DNA of 64,000 nt from Inonotus obliquus (GCA_032164295.1 JAJHTX010000001.1:310001-374000); one strand, 5' to 3'; shown: positions 45,400-59,199, counted from the first letter of the stretch. Translations and numbers: made by a program. The notes: generated from the letters alone by a model not told the origin.

Positions 45400-48300
45400 A
45401 TGGCGTTCCCGCAAATGTACGCCCAACAAGCCCAGGGTACCCTGATGCCAGGGCAAATGATTGCGGTCAACAAGTATAATGTTCAAGTTGAGAAATATCT
45501 TAGTCAAGGTACGTTGACGACGACGAGAACACGGTGTTGTTGGCTAACCGCAGTGTCAGGCGGCTTTGCTCATGTCTATCTCGTTCGAACGTCGGAGCCG
45601 GTACTTGGAACTACCCATCATGTCCTCAAACGAATAGCCGTAGCAAACGAGGCCATGCTGAATGATGTCAAAAAGGAGGTTGACATTATGGTACGAGGGG
45701 CAGTGTTGTGTTGGTATATTGGCTCACTTAAATTTCTTAGAGAATACTGAGAGGACATCCAAACATTGTCTATCTCATTGATGCTGCGTGGCACAGGATG
45801 ACGAATGGAATGTTTGAAGTATTTATATTGATGGAGTTTTGCCAAGGTGAGCACGACTCTTGTTCGTTAGGGCAAGGGAACTCATAGAATCATTAGGCGG
45901 TGGAATAATTGATATGATGAACAGGAGATTGCGAGAGCGCCTCACTGAAGCTGAGATTCTTCAGATCTTTGTTGATGTATGCGAGGGTGTGGCTGCCATG
46001 CACAACCTACGGCCACCACTTCTACATCGCGACCTCAAGGTCGAGAACATTCTCCAGGCGTCCGCTACATCTTTCAAACTCTGTGACTTTGGCTCCGCAA
46101 TGCCAGTTGCCCAACGTCCACCTTCCTCCGTACAGGAGATACGTACCTTGGAGGCGGATCTGAACAAGCATACAACTTTGCAGTATCGTGCTCCTGAGAT
46201 GGTCGATGTATACCTTCGACGACCTATTGACGAGAAGTCTGATGTTTGGGCCCTTGGAGTCCTTCTGTATAAGCTATGCTACTACACAACGCCCTTTGAA
46301 GAGCATGGGGTTCTTGCAATATTGAACGTACAATATAAATTCCCGCCTTATCCTGTTTATTCACAGCAGTTGAACACTGTAATAGGTGTGTTTCTTGATT
46401 TATCTCAGTTGATGAAGACTAATATTCAACCAGCGTCCATGCTACGGGAACACAATGCTCATCGGCCGTCCGTGTTTGAGGTCCTGAATACTGTACATCG
46501 AATGCGCGGAACAAAGTCGCGATTCACTTATGTAAGTGTGTTGCTTGTCTTGAAGAGTCACAGTCCCTAAGTGGCTTCGTAGAACCCGCCAAAGCCATCG
46601 ATCTCCCCTCGACCGGTTCCCCCTTCCGTATCTTCCCGAGACGCGCATTCCCCGGCCACGAAGACTCCAGACTCGATCAGCTCTCCGCCCATGAACGGCA
46701 TACAGGCCCGCGAAAAGGTGCTGGAGGCTATTGCTCCGATGCGCCGTGGACGTCCATCTAGCCCCACTAGAGGGAGACAATCATCTAATGACGCATTCAA
46801 TCTTCTTGACTCGGCTGAAGGTGGACCATGGACCTCTAGGCCCGCAAAAGCGCACAAGTCTGGCCTGGCCACTGTTTCTACTGCTAAGAGCCCTCCGCCA
46901 ATAAGACCGACAAATGCCAGCCTGAGTGATGCATGGGAAGTTCCAGGAGCGAAGCCAGAGAAGCGACAGCCTTCAGAGTCAGTCAATGGATTCGCAGACT
47001 CATTCAATGCTCGAGCGCCGTCAGCATCCTCTTCTCCACCTCCCGTGCCTGTGCCCGTGCCCGCACCCCGGCCAGTCCCAGGTCGTACGAATTCCTCCCT
47101 CAGGCCGCCTGGTGGTGATGCATTCGAAAGTTTGAGTGTGTTTCCCTCGCCAAGGCAACAAATCCTCACGCTTGGGGAAGCCCAGAAGGTGGCATCGAAT
47201 AGACCATCTCCTTCTCCGCAACCGGGGAACCGGAAATACTCTGTATCTCCTTCACCTTCATTGCATTCGGCTTCGCCGGCCACTGTTGATAATGTCGCAC
47301 CGAGGAGAGATGCCAGCCCTTTGTTGTCGTCAAAGACGTCCGATCAGGGTCTTTCCGCAGAGCAGCGCTTTCCATCGTTGGAAGAGCTCGATGCGGGGAA
47401 CTTTGGTCCCGTGGCTCATACAGGTGCTATATCTGCTCCGTCTAGCGTGCCTGCTGCTTCTCCAGCTCTACCTCAGCTGCCCCCTCGTGCGGTCGCTCAG
47501 CAGGAGTCGTCCACATCATTCTACCCTGCTAGCGTGGCAGGAGCGCTTCGACCTCCTAACGAAGCACGGCGCATATCCACCATCGCGCCACGTAATGAAG
47601 GAGTCCGATCACAGCATGTTACTGGAACCGCAATGCGCGATATACGAAGAACCCAGGTTCCCTTGATGGCTCCAGCCACTTCTGCATCCTCAGATCGGTC
47701 CAAACCAGAAATATCTAATATACGACAGTCGAGGATAGAGACGGGATCACGGGAGAATCTTCAGGCTCCCAGTAGGCCTATTCTAACTCGCAAGCATCGC
47801 AGCTCAGTTTCCGTAAAGCAATCCCAACTTACCAGCTCAGAAGCTTCGTCACCGAAGAAGGCTATTTCTGGCTTACCCGTGAGCTCAAGTCCGACGAAGG
47901 ACTGGTTGACTGGCCTTAGTGACGGGGAAAATGGTGCGAAGATCGACGACTCCGCAGTTCTCAGAGCCTCGCCAGAGAAACGTGCTTCATTGCTGGTCAG
48001 TGAAGGTCCTCCCGACATTGGACGTGCTGCATCATTTCGAGAAACTGTTCCGTCTCCAGTCAGGCGCAAACCTGTTCCTATTGAGCAGTCAGAGCCCATT
48101 AAGCCTTTCAATGCCGAGTCGTTTATCGAGGTGGAAAAGGAAAGAGAAAAGGCGAATAGCCGTGCAGACCGGCTCACTGAGAACTGGAGCCCTGTTAGTC
48201 CGAGAATCTCATCGTCATCAGATGAGGCAGATGAAGGCCCTGAAGATGCAGTGGGCAGCGTTCGTGCTTCGAAGGTTCCGAGAGTCCCAGTTGCGCAGAG

Positions 48301-49438
48301 ATTCGGCCATAAAGGTAGGCAAGGATCCGTTCATGACCTTGTCGACCTTTGGGGTGGAAGTGGTTCTCCCAAATCCCCTCCGGCAAAGCACACCAAGCGG
48401 AACTCTGTGCTTGCACCCCAGCCAGGAAACATTGTGCCCGCGGAAAGCGCGAAATCGCCCTCTCCGGTCCCGTTGTCAAAACAACCTTCAGCGACGAAAA
48501 CTGTATCCCTTGTGGACCGATCATCACCGACAAAACCGGCGCCGTCGGTATCACGAAAGTCATCGCTGGTTTCTCGACATCCACCTTCTAGTCAAATCAG
48601 GCAGTCGCCTTCTCCTTCTAAATCCGCACGGCAATCGTCAACATCTTCGGCTTCACGATCTCGTCCTCAATCCATGATGTTATTTCCGATGCAGAAATCC
48701 GCGTCTGAGGCACCTCAGACACCAACAAAGGTTGCGCTTACCCCGCCGATAAATAAAGGCCGCTCCGCGCATCGAAGAAGCTCGATCTCTGATCTTGTCT
48801 CTCGATACGAATCTATGGATGAACGCACTAAACCTGGTGCGACTCTCCCCCCTGCCCCTGCAGCCAAACCGGCGCGCTTACGCGTTGTAAGTCCTCCATC
48901 ACAAGCGCCAGCTTTGGACCCGACGATCTCTCCCACGGCCGCGAGCACGCGCTTCCCTCGCATCTCTCCAACAAGTTCTCCAAAGGAACCTTTGAAGACC
49001 GGCTTCCCTGCTGCATTGGAACTACCTATGCGATCGTCGACGGACGAGTTCTGGAAGCGCGATACGGGTTCTCGTCCGAGCTCGCGGGCGCCGTCTCCGT
49101 TGCGCTACAACCTTCCATTACCGGCGGCCAAAGAGGCGTCTATTCCATTGACATTCGAACCATCGCGATCTGAACGGAAGCCTCACGTTCCGACTCTGAA
49201 TGCTCTTTTAGTAAAGGACTTTTCCGAGCCTACAGTCTCTGTCACAAGTAAAGAAGATGGTCGACGTACACCATCACCGGAGGATAAACCATACCAAGGT
49301 GTTAGCAAGCTTATTGATCAATGGCAGAGGAAATCCGAAGAGTCAGGTGGAACAAGAGGTGGTGGGAATACTAGTCTTAGAGGAGCCGGATCCCGTTTCA
49401 GGCGTGAGGGCGTCGTTGCTGGAGGTAAAGGAGCATAG
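45400..49438 (+). CDS. ARK1: ARK1/AAK1-family serine/threonine kinase (endocytosis)
   Basis: Numb-associated (NAK) kinases such as yeast Ark1/Prk1 and animal AAK1 phosphorylate endocytic adaptors and control actin patch turnover. The spliced N-terminus reads MAFPQMYAQQAQGTLMPGQM, then VQVEKYLSQGGFAHVYLVRT (Gly loop) and HVLKRIAV with the catalytic Lys. Later motifs are LLHRDLKVENIL (HRD), LCDFGSA (DFG) and TLQYRAPEM (APE). The kinase domain is about 300 residues with six introns. The large last exon (46691-49438) encodes more than 900 residues, disordered and Ser/Pro-rich. Its C-terminal PYQGVSKLIDQWQRKSEE is a segment I associate with fungal Ark1 tails. No frame break is visible. It is the largest protein in the right half apart from SIN3. 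Confidence 0.93.
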
Positions 49439-49960
49439 ATGGATGATGGATATCTGTCTCCCAAGAACGCAGAATATTTTTAGTTTCGAACAGTTCTGCA
49501 TACCCAATCGCCTATATCAAACTGGATAATTCGTCTCTCGTCAATAGCATTCCATGACGACCTGTATAGTAGTCACGACAGTCTCATAGCATAAAGTCTC
49601 TGGTACATATTTATATTTGCGAATTACCATAATTGATTTTGGACTGAAGATAACACTTATCCTCGACTGTGGGATTAATTGACCACTTCTTCAAGTTCTT
49701 GCTGCTCTCGTCCCCATTCACTGACCGGAGAGCCATCGAAACTCAAGGTCGACTTCCTCTGGTTCTTCTTATAAGTGCCATAAGCTACTCTAGAGGACTA
49801 TGTAGCTACCGTTCATTCGCTTTATTTATCTGCGAGGATCTCTGCTTCTAGAGTTCTGAAATTTCTAAACGTAGCACAAGTTTAAAGTCGTAATTCCCAG
49901 CTCACTGGCTTAGCTCTGTCAATCGACAGGAATCCGAGGACTTATCTTACGCCCATGGCT
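49439..49960. other. Intergenic
   Basis: About 520 bases downstream of the kinase gene, AT-rich, no gene recognised. Confidence 0.35.
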
Positions 49961-52330
49961 CGAACAAAATGGATGGATTCTGTTAAGGTAGGTATCTTTA
50001 TACTTGAATTGCTTGTACTTCAGACGGATGTGGATTGATTGGACCGGCAGAAGCCGGCAACGATTGACCATTACCTAATACTATCATCCCTGGAACCTGA
50101 ACCTTATAGCTTTCACCAACGACGAAAACGGGCTCCGTCAGTAAGGTCCGCGATGAGCAGACTTCCCTACACCTACCTGTTAAGGCGGCCTATCTTGATA
50201 CGATGAAGTGGAATCATTGACGATAGCCCGTGGGTGAACTCGATAGCAATAGAATCAACGTGCGTCTTCGATATTCTTGCTTGAGATTACTGGAACTACT
50301 CCAAACTGATCCTGGATTCTTTAGAGCTTCTTATATCTGACTTCGGATTCGATTGCGCAGTCTGAACTGGTCAAAGGTGCACTCCATGACTTTGTTTCGT
50401 CTTGCGAGCGAGAAAAGACTGACAGCGCTGAAGATGATGGGGACACGGTCATCTACCTCACGCGCCGGGACTCAGAATCTCCCTAATGAAGTGCCCACTC
50501 GTATCTTCGAACCATAGACCTGATTTTGGCTGTGATTACCCTTTCTTTGAGAATTCATATTTTGGATAGCCTATACCCTCTTTCGCTCGCTCTCGCATGT
50601 GGTGCCACCGGTATGGTCTCGTGCCAGTGTTGCGCTTTCCATGCCAACTTACCAAGTGAAGGTTTAGATGGACCACTCGAAGCTCTGCTCACGTTGACCG
50701 TTATTACTCCGAATAAAATCATCACATTCATGAAACTTGTTACTTCTCAAGCTCATTGCTGGCGAATTGAGCCTTGGATTCCTTTAGAGCACTCCACTCG
50801 TCACCCAAGCCATATTTCTACTAGATTCAGCTTCTACAGTCGGAAATGCTAGTCATTTCTCACCACTATATTGACATATTCGGCACACTAAAGTAGCGGA
50901 GACATCTTCAAGGTGAGTTAAGGACTAAGAATAATCGACAGGGTCTAGAAGTCTCGCTGCATTCATGGCTACGGGCTCAAGAAATGCACGTCGCTGCGCT
51001 TGTATAGGCGCCAGAAGCGAGGATAAACACTGGTTGTCTCAGATTATCCGCGGAATTCTGCCCGATCTCGGGAAGCTGTCTCTTTACACCATAGACAAGG
51101 ATGCACAGTCTCTATTTCTTCCATTCAATGGTGGCATGTGTACGCTGGGGCTTGAGGTTGTGTACTCAGATACTCACGGTTCCTACCTCTGGAGAATGCA
51201 GGATGATCCGCTCAAACTCAAAAATGAGCAGAGGTCCCATATTGGCACTCTGCAGCACCTAATTTCGAAAGCTCGCCATCGATTCCCGACATTGTGTTCC
51301 ATTTCAATGAGACTCGCAGCACTCACCGATTGGAATTCATGCAGAAGTTCGCCGGACTGTCGAAATCGGACGAGAAATGGGTAAGCTATGGGTTTTGGAG
51401 TTTCATAGTGAGGTCCACCGAGGCCAGAATCCAGGGTTATTAAGGTCAATGAGTATGGCCTGATGTTAGTGCCTCTCTCTGTGGAGTCGGTAGTATTGGT
51501 AGGTGTCATTATTTGTACTAGATCTACGAATACCTAACTAGTTTTCTTCTCCCTTTGATTATTTATCAGAAAGGTGATGCTTCAGGGTTGAACAGACAGC
51601 TCCTTCCGTTTCCTTCGTCACCAGATCTAATGTACTTCTCTGGCACGGTACAACAATTCAGGCGGCCGAACCCCTGCGGAATCGTCAATGTTCCGAGTTT
51701 GGAGTCGAATTTTGACGGAGAGCTGGAATCTTGCCGAGCAGCGCCCATCGTCAAAATTATTGCAAGGCCTCCCCTACTTCATGTTATTTGCGATGTATGC
51801 TCTTCTGCCGAGATGCCGCCTTCATCTCGGTACCGGATTCAATCCACGAAGGACGGGGAATAACGATGGATTCAAGCTTCCATTCGTCTTCAGAACGCTT
51901 CCCGCATACGGCACACATTCCACACATTCGAATTATCGCGTTTCATTACGCCGTTCTCCGTCGTACCTACATCCACGGGCTCAATTGCTCGCCATCCGTT
52001 CGTCCCTCCACGTTAAAGACGCTTCCCCTTACCCCAGATAAGAAGGTCTGCCGAGAATCTAGCCTTCGCGCTTATGAACTCTGCCAAGGCTACAGAATTC
52101 CATGTCTCCGGAAGTCTCGGGACTCCAGACCGATGGAGTGGTGTATTCATTTCTCTGGCGGAAGTGCCTTGTTAAACCGCGCACGCGACTCAGGTGCGAG
52201 TGCAAATCTGAGCTTCTCAGCAAGACTTTGCCATCTCCGCCGGCTTCTCGACGTTGCGGTGAACATCCATTCGTCATATCTATTTTCATCGCTCCAGATT
52301 TCACTTCTCCGTCGTTCATTCGTTTGAGGG
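49961..52330 (+). pseudogene. F-box-like gene, probably decayed
   Basis: Segments that suggest an F-box / leucine-rich protein appear on + but do not form one frame. An opening MARTKWMDSVK precedes a good donor (GTAGGT) near 49995. An F-box-like start, TQNLPNEVPTRIFEP, sits at 50470-50516 and then runs into a stop. Further coding-like pieces are RSEDKHWLSQIIRGILPDLG (about 51013) and IVFHFNETRSTHRLEFMQKF (about 51288). FRRPNPCGIVNVPSLESNF (about 51658) follows. None joins the next without a stop, and no obvious splice sites repair all of them. It is either a pseudogene or a rapidly changing gene whose introns I cannot place. Start and end are only guides. Confidence 0.35.
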
Positions 52331-55300
52331 GTTGGATATAGAGCTCCGAAGGTGCGTCTATAGCTCACTATCGATTAAGATCATAACCCTCTTCTACATT
52401 TACACGTTGTTACTTTAATTAGGCTGGATCATACAGATCCGCATGCTATGCATCTTCGACCGCTTTACAAACCCTTGGGCCAGCTATGTATCACGCAGTC
52501 CTCCATGACAGGTACATTGGTGGTGTTCCGGGTACACCCAGGAAGGATGAACCGCGTAACATACTTCGTCAAATATCGGAAACGCGTAGCAGATACCAAA
52601 CGGATCCACTGAACACAACGAAGTAAGTTAACTACTAGCGTCCGTATCACTGAATTTATCCGGAAAGTCATAGTGGATCCTGGTAGAAGGTTTTCGGCCA
52701 CATGCGCTAGTATTTACGTTTTCGGAATCTAGAATTAAACTCGCTTTGACTATTCTGGAGCTTGACTAGTATCGGTATCATGGTGGACTACTCAGGTGAG
52801 TTTAACGCAGAAGGACATACAAATGCGACTCTGATTCGCGCAGCAGAATACAATGGTCGGGAATACCCACCGGCTTAGCACATGGGAGATGTCATAAATG
52901 CGGTCACTCAAGCTCCCAAAAATTCCAAAAAATACCCACACGTTGTCTGTCTGTCTGAGTCCCGTGCCAGTCCCGATTGCAGCAACTTTCATCCTACACT
53001 CACTTTGATGCTGCATCGCTCACTATTCACCAGAGTGACGTGATTCTCCGACTACCTAGGAGGGGAGAAACAGTTTATCCATCGCAATTCGGCATCGTTG
53101 TTCTCAATGCACTCACCACCGCATCATGATCTTCCCCTCTCTTCAAAACTATTACCAAATGGATTGACATTCAATGCAATCTGCAGAAGCACTAGCACCC
53201 AACAGTCCCAAAGATGAAATGCCAAGGTGATGCTGTACGGAAAGTTGCGACTACATGTGTGTGGCCACATACATCATACCGAGCGAGCTGTGGAGTCTGA
53301 CTGGTGGGAAACGCTGAGCTCATGTATTGAGTCGATGAGGTGATTGGTGCATTTGATTCGGTCGTTAATAATAAGCGGTAGACTCAACCAACCTTTCCCT
53401 TCCCATGTCCTCACATTCAGTCGCAACCGTCAACTCTTTGACACGTCAGATATTACGTTTATGCTGCTTGGCATAGTCCGGATGAACACGCGGAAGTATT
53501 ATTCAGCTGGTGAGCTTCTGGTTTTCGATCCTGGAATGCCAAGAGTTTCTTTACTCGTGTTCTCATGTTCTCATCGCCCATTCGCGAAGCTGCTGGTTCG
53601 GGCGAATCACAGTATAGAGCCTCAACTTCGAAAAGCTCTACGCATGGAGGTAAGGGAAACAAGGCGCGGATGACGATAAGGAAGTACGGTAAGTAATATT
53701 ATTGAGAACAAGAGGAGGAAAAGAAATTATAATGGTTAGGTCGTATGATCGTCAGCACTCAATATACATACTTACAATAAACACCATTTGCAACTCCAGA
53801 TAATAACAATGGATTTTATCGAGACGTTACCACGAATTCCAAGCTCACCGACTGACAAAACCATCCCATCCTCCTCGTGGTTCTAGTCGGGTGTCGGTAG
53901 TCGGCCGTCGGCAGTCAATCAATTACGACAACAATGCCGTAACCCCCACACTCACCGCACCGCCTCCTCTTTACACAGCCCTGAGTAAACCTTCGACAAA
54001 CTCTCGAGGAGAGGAGAGGTACTAGGAGGTACTGTATACTACAATCTGAGATCCCATCAAAGATCTAAAACTCCATCTATACCGCCCATACCCATAATAC
54101 AGTAGTACTTACTTATTGCTCTCGCTGACCTTGATCTTACTGTTTTTATTTCCCATCATATTTCCTCACATCCCCCAAGTGTCGTAAACAAAACTCGAAA
54201 ACTCAAACTCAAGGAGAGATCCACACACCACATCAAACAGATCTCCCATCACCAATATTAAATGTGCACCTTACAGCAACTTACGTACATGGAGAATGGA
54301 TCGACGACACCCAACAATTACTCTTTATTACCCTTTTAGTCAAGTTAGAACTAAGAGTAAAGAGAGTAAAGAAGAGTAAATAGTAAATAGTGAATCAATA
54401 ATAAGAACGTTGGGTTAGCAATATATATTTACTGTATATACATACATATATATATATATGTAGCTTACGTACTTATACTACTTTAACGATGGGATCTTTG
54501 ATCGACGAAAGGATCGGTGTGGTGATGCTGCGCTGAACATACTTAGACTTGGTGGTCATGGACCATGGACCATGGTGCGCAGTATTGGCTGGGCTTGGAC
54601 GGGTCCCGGGTTGTTGAGCGCGACGAGAAACCGCCGGGCGGGAAATATGAATATGAATGTTCCTATCCTATCATTAATATCCATCATTCCATGGCTCCAC
54701 CAGCCCACGCATTCATAGAAAAATCAGGTCAGGGGAAAACAGGGAGGAGAAAACTGAACAAGATCCGCCCGTTGGATGATTGAATGAATGGTACCATTCA
54801 TAAGTTGGTACTTTCTCCGTTCGTTCTGTCTTTTCTCCTTATGCATGTTCCATCGTTCATTCATTTGATTGTACACAGATTTATTATCTCGCATGCGCAT
54901 GTTTTACTGTTATATTTGTATCCGAATCCGAATCCCAATCCCAATCCCAGTTTTCACACCACATATAAATCAAAATAATCCTTTTTCTTCTCTTTCGTTC
55001 TGTTCTGTTCTGTAACTATATCCAACAACACAACAAATCACGAAAGACAAAACAGAATTAAGTACAAAGTCATAAGCAAAAAGAAAAAAATGCCAAACCA
55101 CTATTACGAAAGAACTCAACACTCGACATCAAAAAGGTAGGTAAAAGTTTGTAATGTGAACCTAAAAGGGAGTCCAAGGCCAAGGATAATGATCAGAATC
55201 CACAAGCGAAACCTTATGGAATGAAATAACTCAGGCTCGAAAAAAAAAGTAATAATAAACACGATAATCGAAATCGAAATTGAGAGACGAAAGACGGGAT

Positions 55301-55649
55301 GGAAAGACGAAGAGAATTTTGAGATTGTACAGCTTTTAGCGTGTCGAAAGCAAACAGCAACGGAATAAATGCAGAAGGGAAGAAATATAAGAGGGGAAAG
55401 ATGCTATGTATGTGTATGTATGTAGGAAGATGGGTGTGATGAGAGATGAGGGATGCGAGATGCAATGGATAGTTGATGTAATAGGTAGGAGATAGGAGGT
55501 AAGAGATGGGATGAGGTAAGTGGTGAGATGTGACGAAAGTAAAGACGTACACGACGAGTGGGGGGTCGGGGTACGGAGACATGAATAAACAAGGACGAGC
55601 AATAAACAACAACACTCATTCGAATTCGACTAGACTAACTGTCTTAACC
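52331..55649. other. Gene-free 3.3 kb, AT-rich, microsatellite
   Basis: No convincing gene was found. AT microsatellite-like sequence lies at 54420-54465 (ATATATATATATATG core near 54446). A small (CCCAAT)n run is at 54930-54946. AGTAAA-type repeats lie at 54350-54390. The right end is the 3' flank of the 1155-residue gene, which is on the minus strand. A minus-strand frame at 55214-55615 (133 codons) is Tyr/Pro/His-rich and falls in that 3' flank; it is not supported. Confidence 0.45.
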
Positions 55650-58600
55650 CTATCTCACGGCGGAGAGCACGGAGTTTCGATCAGCGCCTTCAACATGTGC
55701 GGTATCCGGCGGTGGAGGAGAGTGTGGATTAGGATTGGAAGTGCGCTCAGACTCTTGCGGTTCCTCGAGGGATGGAGCACTCGCGACTATTACATCCACG
55801 TCCTTACCCTGTCGAAGGACTCCAACATCAACGTCGTCGACATACAGATCATCCTCATCAGGAGGCGCCGAAGGCTGTACTCTCTCGTTCACGATACGTT
55901 CACCCTCGGGAACTTCATCATCCACAAACAAAGGCGGGGCACTCGCACCATTCAGCGTATCCCCATCTCCAATGGGCGGCGCAGACGGTGTAATTCCAAG
56001 ACCGACTTCGTCATACGGATAGAGTGAGGCTGGAACAGAAGAAGACGAAGCAGAGAACGGAGGCGGAGCGCTAACACCTTGGCGCAGCAGCCTATCAAGC
56101 GCAGAGTCAAGGTCCAAACCAAAGTCATTCTTCCCGTACCCGTAATCAGAATCCGGAGGTTGTACTGCGGAGAGGCTTAGTCCTGCATCAGCGGGTGCAT
56201 ACGCAAGCTTGGACGATCTGGGTGCAGGCGGGGCTGGGAACAGCGAGGATGAAGGAGCGGATGATCGTGATTGTCGTGAACGTGAAGGGGAACGTGAGCC
56301 TGACGGTGAGTAATTTCTCGAAGCGGATCTGGACCTTGCAGAAGCAGTCGAAGGACCCGGTCCTGCTCCAGGTGAGTCGCATTCATATCCGTACCCGTAA
56401 TCCTCCAACCCTTCCCATTCTGGTTCGGGTGGTGCGTTGGGTTCGACGGAAGGATCGGTGTGCTCGGATGGTAAAGAAGAGGAAGGATGTAATGTGAGCG
56501 GTGATGAAGAGTTTGTTGAAAACGTTGAATCGGAATGAGGTAGTGGAGGAGGTGGGGGCGCACTAGCGTATGCCGCTAATCGCGCGAGAGCTTGCTTGTC
56601 ATCGACCGCAACGTGCATAGTTGTTTCCCGTACTTGTTCTCTCCTTCTACTCCGCGTTGAAGACGAAGAAGACGCCGTACTTCGAGTCTCGCTCTCACTG
56701 CCCGCATCCTCCCCATCGTCGCTCGAGGGGTATGGTGCGTAGTCTCCAGGAGCAGGTACGTACCCTGTCCCAGAGCTGGAGGCAGCTGCTGCACTTGCAC
56801 GCTTGTCATTTACATCCACTCTTCGTCGCCCTCTCCTTCTCCTCGACCCACGTCTGCCTGCACCGACCGCATCATCGTGACTCCTTCGGGACTGATACGC
56901 AGGCGGACCCTGCCTCGCTTCATTCTCGTCAACTTCCACTTGCATAGGTATACTCACCACCCTCCCAGTCACTGTTTCCGACGGAAGTATTTCAGGCGGT
57001 GGTCTGTCATACTCGCCCCTCGCGACCCAAGAGGGATGAACACGGTTTCGAGCGATGGTTGAGGAAATGAATGAAGAAGAGGATGCCGGAATGGGGCGAT
57101 CGTCCGAATCTGTTCCAGGTACCAAAGGAACCAACCTAGACCTCGATCGTGACAAACATAGTCGACAAACGTAAGCAACTCTGTCATCTTCCCGCTCATC
57201 ATTCGAATTCTGACTGCTCCTGTTCTGGCCTTGATCAGGCAGGATCACAACGGACCGACTATGCTCCGAATAAGGTTCCAAAACGCGTGACGACGGACTA
57301 CCCCTGACCCTGACATTGCCTGTTGTGCCCTCCGCATCAGATGACGCGGCCGATGAAGATGATTCTCCTTCTGATTCTCCTCTTTCGGCAGCATTGTTGC
57401 TTCTCCCGCCGGGTGGTCTAGGTCCAGACCGACTTGACCGTCTGCTATCGGAGGCGCTGTCACCGTTCGCGTTCCCTTCCGGCTGTCGGCTTTGGAGTGA
57501 CGGTCCCGATGCCGCAGAACGGGCGAGTGATATTCCAGATGCCATCGCCGCATCCCGCGGTTTCGTGCCGTCAATGATGCTCCCCCGCCCACGTTTGCGC
57601 CGATGAATCCACCGCACATGCGATTTCCATTTCTCTGTCGCACGCGCCAAACGCGCCTTCACTCTCTCTTCACGTCGTCGCCTGCCATCAGAGTACACTT
57701 CCGGTGATCTCCTCCCTCGACGACCTCGGCCCATCTCACCATCACCACCATCATCCTCGTTCCCACTACCATCACTCTCATTCTCCTCCCCTCTTTTTCT
57801 TTTCTCTAGATCCCTCTCTTGTGACTGTCGCCGCGCTTCCTTCTGTCTTCGCCGCCAAAAGAAGACAAACCATACAGAACCAGTGACGCTCGCAGCGACG
57901 AGTAAACTTGCGATGACGATAAGCGGAACCTGGTATACCACAGAATCGAAGCTTCTGTCCCAACCTACTGGTAGGACAATCCGCGAATCTATGTCTGTTG
58001 AAGGCGACGAAGGAAGACCCGATCCTGAGATGTATGAATCCTCCGCCTCGAGAGACGTGTCAGCGTTAACGACGCCAGTCGAAGAGAGATCAGTATCAGC
58101 TGCGTCGTCGATGTTTTGAGACTGTAGATACATATAATGAATAAAAACACGTTAAATGAGTAATCACAGCAAGAAACATAAGATAAACGAAAGAGGAACG
58201 CACCTCGCATTCGCATAGCGAACACGATGACGAGACGCTGAGCTTGTGCCAGCGGCCGTCGTTCCCGAGCTCGTACCTGTCCGGAATGGTGCGCGACGTG
58301 TAGAGCTCAAGACACTGATGAGTGGAGGTATCGCCCTCGTCAACGTCAGTTCTGCGTTCGTTGTTATTGTGTGAATTGTTAAAATCGTCGGTGGAACTAC
58401 TGTTCCTCCTTCGTATGCGCGCACGTTTCGGCTTCTCCTGTTTTGATGCGCTAAAATTGGACGGCGCTGATCTGTTACTACCGCCGTTGTTGTTGTCCGA
58501 CGCGGTGTTCCCGTGTTCTGTCTCGGTTCTACTTCCTCTTCGCAAGTTAGCTTCGTCGTCAAGAACTAATTGCCCCTCGACAAGAGGGAGCCGGTCGTCG

Positions 58601-59199
58601 TGAGAGTGTGTAAAGGTATTACGCGGAAGAAATGACGAGGATGAAGGGGAGGAATGCCTGGAGGAAAGGGATAATAGCGAGGCTGTGGAGAAAGTGCTGC
58701 GCGCGAGATATGGATATGGTTGGTGTGAATTTTCGACTGCTCTCGCTGAAGCTGTGTCACACTCCTTGCGTTCCCACCTTCGAATTCGGACCTGGTCCTG
58801 CCGCTCAGCTTGGCTCTGATAAGCTTCCGAAGCCGTACGCGTCTGCGGGACAGGATGAGGAAGGGGAGTAGCGAGTGCAAGGGAAGGACAGAGAAAATCG
58901 GGAAGGTCCGGTGTTGGTTTGCCTTCTAACTCTAGACCTCTCTCACCTGCACCCCCGGTGGAAGTAGAACGTGTCGCTGTTAAAGTAGCGTCTACCGCCT
59001 GTGCACCGTCGAGGGTTAGGAAAGCGGCAAGGGTGGCAAGCAATAAACGAGCTTTGCTAGTATTATTCCTGGCAGACGGTGATCTGCTTGGCTGGCGGGG
59101 TTGGCGGGGCGGGATGAAAAGGTCTTGTAAGTTGTTCTTAGTTGGTGATGGGAGTAAGAAGGGGAGAGGATGCTGCGGGATGGCTTGGCCATCGTCCAT
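55650..59199 (-). CDS. Single-pass membrane protein with PPxY and PSAP motifs (1155 aa)
   Basis: Exons 58204-59199 and 55650-58121, joined at ...LCE|SQNIDD across an 82-base intron, give 1155 residues. I recognise no family. The N-terminus has a long basic leader and then RLLLATLAAFLTLDGAQAVD, which looks like a signal peptide with an AQA cleavage site. An extracellular Ser-rich part with four Cys (CLELYTSR ... CSLCE) precedes the membrane helix VYQVPLIVIASLLVAASVTG, which ends FFWRRRQK. The cytosolic part (about 730 residues) is disordered and rich in Ser, Arg and acid. It holds PPAY (56895-56906) and two PSAPP motifs near 55980 and 55865, with several SAPP variants. Such motifs bind WW-domain (Rsp5-type) ligases and the ESCRT-I UEV domain, so an adaptor role is inferred only. 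Confidence 0.75.

Noticed and set aside
46567..47283. 238-codon minus frame, and 47919-48677 on +, within the ARK1 tail
   Set aside because: Alternate-frame shadows of a low-complexity Ser/Pro-rich coding exon.
54420..54470. AT microsatellite as a replication origin or centromere sign
   Set aside because: A short AT repeat alone does not support either reading.
55214..55615. 133-codon minus frame rich in Ser, Tyr, Pro and His
   Set aside because: It lies in the 3' flank of the 1155-residue gene, overlaps two other frames and is simple-sequence biased.
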